Source: Microglena sp. YARC (taxonomy: Eukaryota > Chlorophyta > Chlorophyceae > Chlamydomonadales > Chlamydomonadaceae). From it: a stretch of 64,000 nt of DNA. The position numbers and the translations under genes are program-made. Under the pieces are notes generated by a model, which did not search any database, was not told where the DNA came from, and worked only from the letters and a program-made list of their open reading frames with translations. The stretch is taken from NCBI GenBank assembly GCA_022414725.1, contig CM039463.1, positions 23,615,042 through 23,679,041 on the forward strand, in the 5' to 3' direction. Below, piece by piece: positions 44,545 to 55,835 of this stretch (positions are counted from its first letter, which is position 1; each line of letters opens with the position of its first letter).

Positions 44545-47500
44545 GGGGCAAGTAGTTGTGGGGAAGCTGAAGCAGTGGAAGGCAATGGACCCTGCAGAGA
44601 AGTGAGTGGCTTTTGGAACACCAGTATGGAGGGGGGGGGGGGCATGTCAGTGGGATGACAGGGTGAGATGTTTTGTCGGAAGTGAGCATGAGCAACGGCC
44701 ATTTGTTTATCTATGTACGTCCCACCACGCACCTACCCCCCCCCACAGGGCTATGATAGCTTACCACCCACCCACCCACAGAGCCATGTTACCTCACCAC
44801 TCATCCACCACCCACCCACCCTCAGAGTCATGTCAACTCGCCACTCATCCAACACCCACCTACCCACAGGGCCATGTCAACTCACCACCCACACACCTAC
44901 CACATTCATACACACACACACGCACAGGGCTGTTTCCAAGGCGCTTGACATCATCCAGAAGGAGGGCGCCAGCTGAATGCGCTCACGCGCTGCTGCTGGC
45001 TTCCCACCCACCTACCTACCCACAGAGCCATATCACCTCTCCAACCACCACCCTCAGGGCCACCTCACCACCCACACACCAGCCCACCAAGCCATATCAC
45101 CTCACCACCCACACACCTATCCACAGGGCCATGAAACCTCACCACCTACCAGCCACCCACCCTATCACCCACCCACAGGGCCATGTAACCTCATTACCCA
45201 CACACCTACCACCCACAGGGCCGTTTCCAAGGCGCTTGACATCATCCAGAAGGAGGGCGCCAACCGAACACGCTCACACACACCTACCACACACACCACA
45301 TAACTCTCTCTCACACACACACCTACCACACTCACCACATACCTCACGCAGCACACACACACATACCACTCACCTACCCACAGGGCCGTTTCCAAGGCGC
45401 TTGACATCATCCAGAAGGAGGGCGCCAACCGAACACGCGCTCGCGCTGCTGCTGGCTTCCCAGGTCAAAGCTACTACCGCAAGGAGGGCAAGGAGTGGGT
45501 CGCCAACGTGGACAGCCAGGGCAATGATACTGACTTCGACAGTATGGAGTTGCTAGTGAGTTTTTATCCGGTTGGGGTGCTTGGGTTGGTGTTGGTCAGG
45601 GCGCAAACGGGGAGTGGATTGCGAACGTGGACAGCCAGGGCAATGATACTGACTGTGACAGTATGGAGTTGCTGGTGAGTTGTTCCCTTGTATTTATCCG
45701 GTTGTATCAGCCAGGGCCGGTTCTCGGGTTAGTGATGGTCAGGGCGCTAACGAGAGTGGATCGCCAATGTGGACAGCCAGGGCAATGATACTGACTTAGA
45801 CAGTATGGAGTTGCTCGTCAGTTTTTCCCGTTCATTTATCTGTCTATCTATCTGCAGGGGCTATGACAGTGATTTTGACAGTATGGAGTTGCTAGTGAGG
45901 TTATATCCGGTTGGGGTGCTTGGGTTGGTGTTGGTCAGAGCGCAAACGGGGAGTGGATTGCGAACGTGGACAGCCAGGGCATTGAAACTGACTTAGACAG
46001 TATGGAGTTGCTGGTTAGTTGTTCCCTTGTATTTATCCGGTTGTATCAGTCAGGGTAGGTTCTTGGGTTAGTGATGGTCAGGGCGCTAACGGGAGTAGAT
46101 CGCCAACGTGGACAGCTAGGGCAATGACACTGACTTAGACAGTATGGAGTTGCTAGTGAGTTCTTCGGGTTTATTTATCCGTTTGTCTCCATCTGCCAGG
46201 GCAATGACACTGACTTTGACAGTATGGAGTTGCCAGTGAGTTTTCATCCGGTTGGGGTTCTTGGGTTGGATTCAGGGCGCAAATGGGGAGTTGATCGCGA
46301 ACTCGTCCACCTCATGTCAACAACCATAAATGAATATGATATATATACAATAAATAAATAGTACACCTTATTACGAGGAGTGAGATTGGGGGGGGCAGCC
46401 TGTTTGCTTGCATTGGGGCTAACCACAAATGACACTCATTACTGTTGTGTAGCTGTTTTTGGCAGAGCCCCCAGATTCACCCAGTAGTCCATCCGACCGA
46501 CTGAAAAAAACGAAGTCTGGCACATCAGCCAACAGCCAATTACCAACTAAAGTAGTTTGCAATCTGAGGGATTTGCGCAAAGCGATTCTACCTTTTCCCC
46601 TATATGTTAAGGGAGCTTGTCGAAATTACTATTAAATATGTTTAACACCACCTGTGCGTATTCGTGGTCGCCCTTGAACAATACGTACTTTTGTTTATCA
46701 AGAGCCACATCTCCAATGTCTATGTCCTACTCACCCTTTTGAGTCTTTAATCATTTTTAGCTCTTTGAACCCGTTTGTGTCATGGTAATCGATATTATAC
46801 CCAACCCTTCAACTGTTATAAATTGTGAGTATACAAGGCAAGTGCCTTGGCAGTCAATTATGTTTTCGATCAAGAACTTGAATTTCGGTGAATACGTGGC
46901 CAATGCTTCAAGTGTCAAGTACTCGTCTCCTTCTGCCCTTTTTTGTTTTAGCGACCCTTCAATAAAAGTTTGGTAAGTCATTGTCGAATCTGTTTCTTCC
47001 ACCTCTTTGTCTTGGGTCGCATCATCAACTTGCGTCCCCTTCTTGTTTGAATTCCCATCTTGGCTGTGCGTAGGGTGTTTTGGAGCTTGCATGAGAAGCC
47101 TGATTATCTGGGTATGACCACCTCATATCGAGATCGTCAGGCTTCTCGTGCAAGCTCCAGAACACCCTAAGCGTGCAGACAGCCAAGATGGGAGTTACTA
47201 AGTGGCTTCGGTCAGCTCCATCGTTGCCACCTGTCGTTCGGTTGCCGGTACGCCCCACCAATTTTCCGCGTCGCTTGCAACGCAGCATAGAATTTTTCAT
47301 ACAACCCTTGTCATGATGGCATTGGAGTACTGTCCTCTTCCGATGTACTGCAGATGCACTGTAAATTGCAGCCTTGCCCTCCGCCCCCCCTTCCCCCTGC
47401 CCGAGACTGCTACAGGGTTTTTCTCTCGCTTGCGACACGCTGCATAAGAATTGTCATACCACCCTTGACTTGATGGCATTGAAGTACTGTTCTCTACCGA

Positions 47501-49015
47501 TGTGAAGTAAATTGCAGCCTTGCCCTCCGCCCCCCTTCCCCCTGCCCGTGATTGCCACAGCGTTTTTCCGACACGCTTGCGACACAGGCTTAGGTCTTTT
47601 CATACTACCCTTGCCTCCTCTACACGCTGTCGATTACCCGCTTTAAGGCTGGTCAACCATGTATTACAACAAACCTACCCAAGTCCTACCTAACCAAGAC
47701 AACTCTAACCTATCCTAGCCAAGTCCAACCTAACCAAAACAACTACAACCTAACCTAACCAAGTCCTACCTAACCAAAACAACTATAACCTAACCTAACC
47801 TAACCAAGTCCTACCTTACCAAAACAACCCTAACCTAACCTAACCTAACCTAACCAAGTCCAACCTAACCAAAACAACTATAACCTAACCTAACTTAACC
47901 AAGTCCAACCTAAACAAAACAGTCCTAACCTAACTCATTCCAACCTAATCAAAACAAACCTAACCTAAACAAAAGACTAACCTATACAAAACAAAAAAAC
48001 TAACCAAAACAAAACAACTACAACCGAATCTTATTTAACAAAAAAAAACTGTTTCCTAACCTTAACCTAACCAAAACCTAACCTAAACCAAACGCCTCAT
48101 GCCTCAGGTTGGCATGGACTCCGATGGTGGATTGGGACTTGGATGGGACAACGACACCCAGGATACTGATGAATTCCCCCTGGACGAGGCACTCAGGGTA
48201 AGTTCATGTTCACGACCAGGGATTTGGGGGAAAGGGGTTCAGACTGTTGGTGGAGGCTGCCAGGGTCAGTTCTGCTGCTGCTTCTTTTTCCTCTGCTGCT
48301 TTTTCTGCCGCTGCTGCTTCATATGCTGCTGCTGCTGCTTTTTCCTCTGCTCCTTTTTCTTCTGCTGCTGCTTCCAGCCAGCCAGCCAGCCAGCCAGCAC
48401 TTCAGCAAGCCCCCAATGCCCCTGCTTGCATGCATGACCTGCTTGTTGGGACCCATGTAAACCCATTTGTTCGATGTCCCTCGCACCTGCCATCAACAAC
48501 ATCAACAACCACCACAACAACAACAACAACAACAGGCCTGGGTCCAGTATACCATGTAACATAACCGCCCACCCACTTTAGTCACCCACCCACCAAACAC
48601 CCACCCACCAAACACTATATCCAACACCCACCCACCAACCCACCCACCAAACACCCACCCACCAAACACTCTATCAAAAACTCACCCACCAACCCACCCA
48701 CCAACCCACCCACCAAACACCCACCCACCAACCCACCCACCAAGCACCCTACCTAACACCCATCCGCTGAACTTACCCACCCACCAAGCACCCTACCAAA
48801 CACCCACCCTACCAACCACTCACCCACCACTGAACTCACACCTGCAGGAGAAGTTGGATGCTGAGGCCATGGGTGACAAGGATGAAGAGAGCGACGACAA
48901 GGAGGCCATTCTTGGCAAGGCCAACCCGATGAACCCTTTCACTGGTGAGCATTCATAAATATAAATTGTGCGCCGTATTACGAGGCGTGAGGTTGAGTGG
49001 GCCAGCCCGTTTGCT

Positions 49016-49059
<44 letters not shown>

Positions 49060-52000
49060 TTGCGAATGGCTTGGCTAGTTTTTCACATTCCCAGGTCAAG
49101 CTAGATGAGGCTTGCCCATTTGCAAGTAGTATAGACCACATGCGTGCTGCTTTCTCATACATGCTGTGCCAGCACTGAGATCCTTCCTTCTTTCCCGCCA
49201 GGCCTGAGCATGAAAGACTACCTAGCTTGCAGGGACCCAGGCCTCAATCAGTTGAAACACATCTCCAGGCCAAGCTAGAAAGGACTTCCCCACTTGCAAG
49301 CAGTATAGACCACATGCGTGCTGCTTTCTCATGCATGCTGTTCAAGCACTGAGATCCTTCCTTCTCTCTTGCCAGGCCTGAGCATGAAGGACTAGCTACT
49401 ATGCAAGGGGCCAGGCCTTGGTCAGTTGAAACACATCCCCAGGCCAAGCTAGATAGGACTCGCCCATGCGCATCCAGTATTAACCCCCTGCCTGCTGCTT
49501 TCTCATGCTTGCTGTGCAATGCGCTAAAATCCTTCCTTCTTTCCCGTCAGGCCTGAGCATGAAAGACTACCTAGCTTGCAGGGGCCCAGGCCTCAGCCAG
49601 TTGAAACACATCTCCAGGCCAAGCTGCATAGGACTTGCCCATGCACAAGCAGTATAGACCACTTGCGTGCTGCTTTCTCATGCATGCTGTGCAACGCCCT
49701 GAAATCCTTCCTCCCTTTCCACCAGGCTTGAGCATGAAGGACTACCTAGACGGCAGGGAGTCGAGGATGGAAGAGGTGAAACAGATCGCCGCCCTTGAGA
49801 GTGGGGATAAACGCTTTGGCGCACATCCCAGCATGTTGAACGGAGGAAAAGCTGCTTTCAATCGGTAGGTCCTTTTTTTGAACAGGCATCTGAGTAGCTT
49901 CAAAAATGCACAAAAATGCAACAAAATGAAAAAATCGGCAAGACAAAAATAAACATAAAATCAATAGAAATAAACATAAAATCAGCCTGTTCTGCTTCAA
50001 CAGAGGTACCTATTCGGCGCACATCCCAGCTGTTGCTTGGAGGAAAGGCTGCTTTCAACCGGTAGGTCTTTTTTGCGACGCTGAATAGAGCTTGTTTGAA
50101 AATCTGGCCTGCCTTGATCCCCTCCACTTGATGCCTCAATCAGTGTGCCCTAATTCGAATCGTTCAATATCAATGCCACCAGCAGTGTGCCCTAATTCGA
50201 ATCTTTCAATATCAATGCCTCCATCAGTGTGCCCTCATTCGAATCTTTTAATATCAATGCCACCATCAGTGTGCCCTAATTTGGATCTTCCACTTTCAAT
50301 GCTACCATCAATGTGCTCGAATATCTAGAATCTGGCATGCCTTGATCCGCTCCACTTGATGCCCCTATCAGTGTTCCCCATTCGATTTTTTTAAATGCGG
50401 AAGCAATACCCATGCTTCTGTGTTCATCTCCCACCTCCCTTATTAGTTCGACCCAACCATAACCCACCCAACCCAACCCTAAAACCACCCAACCATAAAC
50501 CTCCCACCCAACCCAACCCAACCCAACAGGCAGTCGCTCGCTTCGGGCGGTGCTGAATATGCTGCTGAGTGAATCCCCAGTTTGACCCAACCCTAAATCC
50601 ACCCAACCGGCCAACCCAACCCGATCCAACCCTAAACCTCCCACTCAACCCAACCCAATAGGCAGTCGTTTGCTTCAGGCTGTGCCGAATGTGCAACCCT
50701 AGAACCGCCCAACCGGCCAACCCAACCGTTAACCTCCCACCCAACCCAAGCCCACCCAACAGGCAGTCGCTCTCTCGCTTCAGGCGGTGCCGAATATGGT
50801 GCTGAGCAAACAACCCTAAACCTCCCACCCAACCTAAACCTCCCATCCCAACCCAACCCACCCAACCGTAAACCTCCCACCCAACCCAACCCAACAGGCA
50901 GTCGCTCGCTTCAGGCCCTTTAGGCGGTGCCGAATATGCTGCTGAGCGAATCGAGGCAGGCGATGATGACGACATTCAGGATCGCGATTGGATGATTAGG
51001 AGCAAGGGTAAAGCCCCAGGTACCCTCTCCAAGGATCAGCAGGTAGAAGCCTGATGTATTGATGTGTGTGTTCATACCTGTTCTGGTGTGTGTGTAATGA
51101 TGTATGTACTGATGTGCGTTTTAAACGATTGTTTGGGGTTTGTTTCATCAGTGATCTTTTCTGTTTAGCCCCTCCTGGTATCATGGTTGGGTGAGTCCCT
51201 TCAGCCTATTTGGCTTTCTCTGGACTGTAACAACATTCAACATATGTACAGCATACTTACTGTGGGATCCTAATCCCCAACTCTTTACCTTGGCAGGAAT
51301 TCCTATGGCAGGATATGGACGCCTATGACAGGCAGAACATTGATGGATCCCTGTCCCATAAGAAAAGTGTCTTGGACGAGGGTACTGACACTCGCTTCGA
51401 GACTGAATCAGACCAGATGGAGCTCTGCGATCTGGCTGAGATTCTGTAAGTTACAATATATCATTCCTCCAGGCGGCTGGACGACGAGGGGGGGGGGGGG
51501 GGGGGGGGGGCTGTTTGAATCTTGACCACACTGAGCATGTCGATAAAGATTGAGCACCGTACACAGCACAGCACAGTATAATACTGTTACAAGATGCGCA
51601 CAGTACTGTAGTGGCAGAACTAGGTATTTCAATCAGACTCGCCAAATCTCGGAGCAGTGGCATATGATGACTTTGTGGTGGTGATGAGATGGTGATGCGG
51701 TTGTGATGAGTATGTGGTGGTGGTGTGATTGTGATGATGATGATGATGAGTTTGTGATGGATTCCGAGTCCTGGAATAAGTAATTCCCCTCCTGAATCTT
51801 GTGACCTGTCTGTCTGCTCCCGTTCCTCTGCCACTTGACCATGTACCCTATATGCCACCTAACCCTCACACCTAGCTATGATGATGATGATAATGATGAT
51901 GGTCAGTATGTGATGGCTGTTTGGGTAGCCAGGTAGGCTTAAAGGGACTAATCTATTCCCATCTTGCTGCCCAGGGTAACCACTTGGGCTAAAATGACTA

Positions 52001-54040
52001 AACCAATCTCAATTAATCAAGATATTTCTAGGTCAATGAGTGCTGTCTGGCCTCGTTGACTTGATCATGTCAGTGTCTGACCTCGTTGACTTGATCATGT
52101 CAGTGTCTGACCTCGTTGACTTGATCATGTCAGTGTCTGACCTTGTTGACTTGATCATGTCAGTGTCTGACCTCGTTGACTTGGTCATGTCAGTGTCTGG
52201 CCTCGTTGACTTGATCATGTCAGTGTGTGGCCTCATTGACTCGATCATGTTACAGGGGCACCAAAAATTGGTACCCGCGAATCGGGCTTTGGGCCCCAAA
52301 AAACTTGAACCTTAGCTCGTAAGGCTAATAGGACTAGTCCAACTGAGCCAATTCTCAATTTATCAAGATATTTATAGGTCAAAGAGTGCCATCTGACCTC
52401 GTTTACTCGTTCATGCATCAGGGGTACTGATCAAGAGGCCACAGAGACTGTCCAGGGTTAGTCACAGACATGTTCGTGAAATTGGTACCATGAATTGTAG
52501 CTTTGGGCCCCAAAAAACTTAAATCTTAAGCTCGTAAGGGTAAAAGGACTAGCCTACCTGATCCCAACGTCAATTAATTAAGATATTGGTGAAAGAGTGC
52601 CATCTGACCTCGTTTACTTGTTCATGCACCAGGGGTACTGTGCAAGAGGCCACTGAGATTGTCCAGGGTTAATCACTAAGGCTAAAAGGACTAGCCCAGC
52701 TGAGCCTATCCCCATCATACAGTTCAGGGGTAACCAGTTGGGCTAAAAGGACTGACCCATTGCCAAATTATCAAGATATTTATAGGTCAGAGAGTGCCAT
52801 CTGACCTTGTTTACTCGTTCATGCACCAGGGGTACTGTGCAAGAGGCCACGGAGATCGTCCAGCGTGCACGAATGTGGCGCTGGAAGCCTTATGGTGAGG
52901 TCACCCTCCGCCACACCCAGGACGCCCATGGAAACCCTGTGGATGTGATGCAAGACCCCTGCCACTACCCCCTTTGGAACCAAGTACATGTGCCCTGGCC
53001 CTCTCGGACAATGCCACCCCATTCCCAACGACCAGTGAGTAACATGCGATGCCGTGTTGTTGTCTGTACTCGTTTCAGTTATTATGAACTGCCAGTAGAG
53101 GTAACACGCTATCGACATCATCAGCAACATCATAAGCAGCAGCAGCATCAACCTCAGCATCCTGATCAAATGCTTCACTTGAGGATTGAAGCATTTCATA
53201 CATCAGATACTGCATCAGCCATGTATGCAGTCCCCAACGGCAAATTTAAATGGGGGGGTGTTGAGCCTATTTTTGTCAGCCTTCGAGCTGATCCCTTCTG
53301 CCATCAGCAAACATAAGACCCGTTGAAACCGCTACTACACCTCGCTAAGGTTCTGAAGTACAGTATTGAACAAAATATTGTGCCATATATGGTACAATGC
53401 ATACAAACAATACATGCGCTACATTCGCCACATACAATACACCACATACACTACATACACAACTTATAATACTTGCTTACAATACGTACATACAATACAT
53501 GTGGTACAATATTGTGCGATACTTTTGTGGACCACTATGATATTTACAACCCTACACTTATCAAGAGACGAAATACTGACCCTGGCTCTCGACTGCGTTC
53601 TATCTCTCAGGAGTCTGCGTATGCAGATGCTGCGAATTGCCCAGAACTACAGCCGCATCTACGAGATGTATAACTTTGACTATGACCCCGAGCCCGGAAC
53701 GGCCCAGTATGCCATCGACCAGCGCATCAGGCGTGCATCAGAGCTCCAGACCAACTCCATGGCACGTATTGCTGCGGCCGCCGAGGAAGAGGTGGCCCTA
53801 GACCTGGCCATGGAGGAGGAGTACCTGGCCATGCAGGCTGAGGAGGAACGCCAGATGGCATCTCTCTCAGCTCCCTCAACTGTCGGCGGTGCCGCCTTTG
53901 CCTCTGTTTCCATGGGCATGTCCTTTGGCATGAGCCGGGCCTCGAAAGCCTTGATGAGCATCCTGACCTCCACACAACCCAGACGCCCCCGCATCATGCG
54001 CCCTTCCGCTCAGCAACGCACTGTCAAGGGACGTCAATAG
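38965..54040 (+). CDS. TIC100: MORN-repeat protein, probable TIC100 of the chloroplast import complex
   Basis: Predicted exons: 38965-39631, 42222-42504, 43508-43615, 44017-44397, 45384-45555, 48108-48197, 48848-48944, 49726-49864, 50898-51042, 51297-51445, 52830 to 53034 or 53100, and about 53610-54040. All joins up to exon 11 agree in phase; the last join does not resolve. The product is about 950-980 aa, soluble-looking, with acidic segments and no obvious N-terminal transit peptide. Exons 3-4 hold MORN-type repeats ([53 protein letters not shown]). TIC100 is a MORN protein of the inner-envelope TIC complex in green plants and algae. Exons 10-11 ([17 protein letters not shown], then DPCHYP) resemble the region after its MORN motifs. 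Another large algal MORN protein is the alternative. Introns are full of exon-edge copies. Confidence 0.58.
39640..41200. repeat. TIC100-like intron 1: unique DNA, (CAT/CAA)n triplets, family H copy
   Basis: From 39,660 to 40,430 I see no gene or repeat. A triplet array of CATCATCAACACCAATAT words fills 40,440-40,860 and gives spurious Asp- or Met-rich minus-strand ORFs. A family H copy with CATCATATGAT lies at 40,925-41,045. Confidence 0.75.
41230..41545. repeat. About 65-bp tandem repeat, 5 units
   Basis: GCAAAATACTGTACCAATTG, GCAGTTGCAAAAG and GTGAAAACAGTGC repeat five times with drift, in intron 1 of the TIC100-like gene. Confidence 0.88.
41700..42215 (+). repeat. Copy of TIC100-like exon 2 start plus (CCATCCAC)n
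   Basis: At 41,703 CCCAG|GTGACGAGTCCGAGG copies the acceptor and first 32 codons of exon 2 ([12 protein letters not shown]) before a frame shift. CCATCCACCC-type octamers then fill the remaining 400 bases up to the real acceptor at 42,221. Confidence 0.88.
42505..42920 (+). repeat. Four copies of the TIC100-like exon 2 donor edge
   Basis: Units of about 105 bases repeat GTCATCTTGGGTCTACGATG and ATGGCACTAC|GTGAGTTGG. Three keep the GTGAGT donor or one change from it. Spacers are GGGTGAGAGGGTGGATGG, G-rich in sense. Confidence 0.9.
43000..43495 (+). repeat. Pyrimidine-rich tandem repeat before exon 3
   Basis: CTCCTCATACAGTCATATTAG and TTTTCATCTTCTAGTC words repeat about six times up to the exon 3 acceptor. 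CAGATTAG and TCCTCAG could serve as weak alternative acceptors. Confidence 0.8.
43616..44010 (+). repeat. TIC100-like intron 3: G-rich donor half, C-rich acceptor half
   Basis: After the donor come 240 bases of GGTGGTGTATGGAAGGGTGG words. At 43,874 the strand composition flips abruptly to a C10 run and CACCCACCCACCCCAC. This is the cleanest example of the polarity described in the findings. Confidence 0.9.
44398..45383 (+). repeat. TIC100-like intron 4: exon 4 donor copy, G21 run, about five exon 5 acceptor copies
   Basis: AAGCTGAAGCAGTGGAAGGC...GAGAA|GTGAGTGGC is copied at 44,567-44,610. G21 lies at 44,528-44,548. On the acceptor side, CACAG|GGCCNT motifs recur at about 44,748, 44,780, 44,870, 44,930, 45,120 and 45,220. 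The copies at 44,930 and 45,220 include TTTCCAAGGCGCTTGACATC and ATCCAGAAGGAGGGCGCC. The spacer is CACCACCCACACACC. Confidence 0.88.
45556..46265 (+). repeat. About six copies of the TIC100-like exon 5 donor edge
   Basis: CAATGATACTGACTTNGACA and GTATGGAGTTGCT(A/G)|GTGAGT recur near 45,670, 45,820, 45,890, 46,010, 46,155 and 46,235, in two alternating unit types of about 130-170 bases. Most donors remain GTGAGT or GTTAGT. Confidence 0.88.
46340..47640. repeat. TIC100-like intron 5: family D copy and split foldback element
   Basis: A family D copy with (AATA)n lies at 46,340-46,430. The 5' part of foldback family A is at 46,450-46,550 and the 3' part at 47,195-47,285, with about 650 bases of unrelated DNA between. 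Two further GCTTGCGACACGCTGCAT-like ends lie near 47,430 and 47,575. A 50-base inverted repeat (CTTGCATGAGAAGCCTGA / TCAGGCTTCTCGTGCAAG) flanks 47,110. Confidence 0.65.
47690..48095 (+). repeat. (CCTAACC/CCAAAACAA) array
   Basis: CCTAACCTAACCAAGTCCTA and AACCAAAACAACTATAACCT repeat about ten times before the exon 6 acceptor. CCTAA is a telomere-type word, but here it is short, irregular and sits in the C-rich acceptor position typical of these introns. Confidence 0.85.
48198..48845 (+). repeat. TIC100-like intron 6: (CTG)n, (CCAG)n, (CAA)n, CCCACCAAACA array
   Basis: GCTGCTGCTTTTTCC triplets (48,270-48,375), CAGC tetramers (48,376-48,400), (AAC)n (48,495-48,535) and CACCCACCAAACAC words (48,560-48,835) fill the intron up to the exon 7 acceptor. 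Confidence 0.88.
48950..49725 (+). repeat. TIC100-like intron 7: family D copy, (GCTT)n, three exon 8 acceptor copies
   Basis: Family D lies at 48,955-49,020, followed by (GCTT)10. Units of about 175 bases then repeat TTNCCNNCAG|GCCTGAGCATGAA and AGACTACCTAGCTTGCAGGG at 49,200, 49,376 and 49,551. Real exon 8 is at 49,726. One copy has a premature TAG (GACTAGCTA). Confidence 0.9.
49865..50897 (+). repeat. TIC100-like intron 8: exon 8 donor copy, AATCGTTCAATATCAATGCC repeat, three exon 9 acceptor copies
   Basis: Segment 50,005-50,070 copies the end of exon 8 with CCGGTAGGTC. Four units with CAGTGTGCCCTAATTCGAAT follow to 50,330. CCCAACCCAACAG|GCAGTCGCT with GGCGGTGCTGAATATGCTGC recurs at 50,529, 50,661 and 50,762 before the real exon 9. 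The spacer is CCCAACC, C-rich in sense. Confidence 0.9.
51446..52829 (+). repeat. TIC100-like intron 10: G23 run, GAT repeats, 30-bp satellite, exon 11 acceptor copies
   Basis: G23 lies at 51,488-51,510 on the donor side and ATGGTGATGATG words at 51,660-51,900. Seven 30-base units with GTCAGTGTCTGACCTCGTTG fill 52,040-52,250. Three long units then repeat CATCTGACCTCGTTTACTCG and CACCAGGGGTACTGTGCAAG at 52,375, 52,600 and 52,800 (real exon 11 at 52,830). The first two carry the acceptor too. Confidence 0.88.
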
Positions 54041-55835
54041 GGTTCGGCTGGCTGCAAGTGTGTATGTAACAGTCCAGGGGTAGCCAAATAGGCTGAACAG
54101 ACTTGCCCAAATTTCGATCTTAGGATGGGCTAAAACTGACTGGCTGCACACTTTGATTATGGACCACTAACTTTTTATAATATAGTATTGTTATAATATA
54201 GTATTGGGCCGTGATTCCGGACCACTTGCTTCTCCTATTACAGTATTAGACCGGAGGTCATGACCTTAGGGGCGCTTCTAGGGGTACAGCGAACTGTTAT
54301 AACTAATGGATCATCTCATAGCACATTTATTCAGTTACCTGCAGCTATCTGTAGGCTCTGCTTTCTTGAAGTACATAAATTATTGATGCCCTTGCGGCCT
54401 TGCCTCGAGGCTAGAGCAAGGTACATTCTACTGCCAAGCATTTTAAAAGAGTTGCGGAGATGGATGTTGTTGTGCACTTGAAGCATATTTGAATTTATAT
54501 TTGAATTGTTACATGGTTCTTCAGCCAACTCTGGGCTGCCCACCGTCTACCAATACTAAGTCAATCCGTGCAATAGCCACGGGAACCAGGGAGCACACTA
54601 TGCGGATGAGCCAGTTTAAAGAAGATGTTGTGCACTGTTGATTCTGCTGCTTTACTGAGTAACCGTTAGTCGGCCCCCTATGGGGGACAGACCTATGCGA
54701 TACGTGAGCGAAATCGTGCTGTTTCTCAAATCCTCACATTTCCCCAAGAAACCGACTTCTTTCGCACGGAATCGACCCGTGTTAATTTCTCTGAGGGCAC
54801 TTATTCGCGTGCGGATCTCAGGGCTGCAGATTTCGAAAGTCGCAAAGCAAGTTGAGTAGTTCGCAACACCAGTACATGCAAAGACTCGCACGTCCAATAG
54901 TCGCAAAGCAGATTGGATAGTATGAAAGCAAGTTCAATATCCGCAAAGCAACTCCAATGGTCGAAGAGCAACTTCGCTTTTCAACTTCCTTGGGAGTTGC
55001 TGTACCTGCGGCAAAATGATGCACTATGGGAACCAACCTGCTGTCGAAAGCTTGCCCCGGAGAGCACTTCTTCGCGTACGGAACTCAGGGTTGCGGACTG
55101 TAGACGCGGTGTTTTCATTTGTCGTTTCCCTCCTGTCCTGTGGACTCAATTTAGGGACCTGGAGCATGTCCAACACAACAGCTGACTAACAAGCTCTTAT
55201 CGTAGACACACGTAAAACATGTTCCACATCCATCAGAAACCGCCCAAGAAAGAAGGTATCCGCCTCAACTGCATTCACACACATGCTACAATAAATGACA
55301 TAGCATGACGGCTCTCTCACAGTTCTACAAGTTTTACAAGTACAAGCATACCATTGGATGCCAAGCCCAGACATTAAACATAACATGACAATCTACGTTA
55401 AATCCTTCAATAGATCAAGTTGTTGGCAATTGCGATTAGAAAATGTATCTCGCTTAACTTGTTTCACCTTGGCATACCCACGTGGACAACTTTGTCATAT
55501 TTTTCAACATTCAACAAGAAATTTAACCATTTTAGACAACTGAATTACAAACCCAGAAGCCATCGTATTCCTTACCCCACCCCCGGGGCCGACCTCCAGG
55601 GGACCCGCCAGGGCCCCCTACTATTTGTTGAGTAGCCCCCCCTGTTTTTGGCGGGAGCCCCCAGATTCACCCCGTTGTCCGTTTGACCGACAGACCGACC
55701 GAAAAATGGAAGCCTGACACGTCAGCCAACTGTCTCATAACTAACTGGCTTCAGTCAGCTCCATCGTTGCCACCTGTCATTCCGTTGCCAACACACTCCG
55801 TCAATTTCTCGCGTCGCTTGCGACGCTGCATGGGA
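54041..55835. other. Intergenic: dispersed families B, G, F, GC-rich repeat and foldback copy 5
   Basis: Family B lies at 54,060-54,130, and TTATAATATAGTATTG is doubled at 54,176-54,207. Family G (reverse) lies at 54,495-54,545, family F at 54,752-54,835 and 55,040-55,170, and the GC-rich repeat (reverse) at 55,575-55,628. Foldback family A occupies 55,644-55,835. No gene is evident. Confidence 0.6.

Noticed and set aside
47690..48095. Interstitial telomere (CCTAA)n
   Set aside because: The array is short and mixed with CCAAAACAA words. Similar C-rich arrays sit before most acceptors here, so it is better explained as acceptor-side intron repeat.
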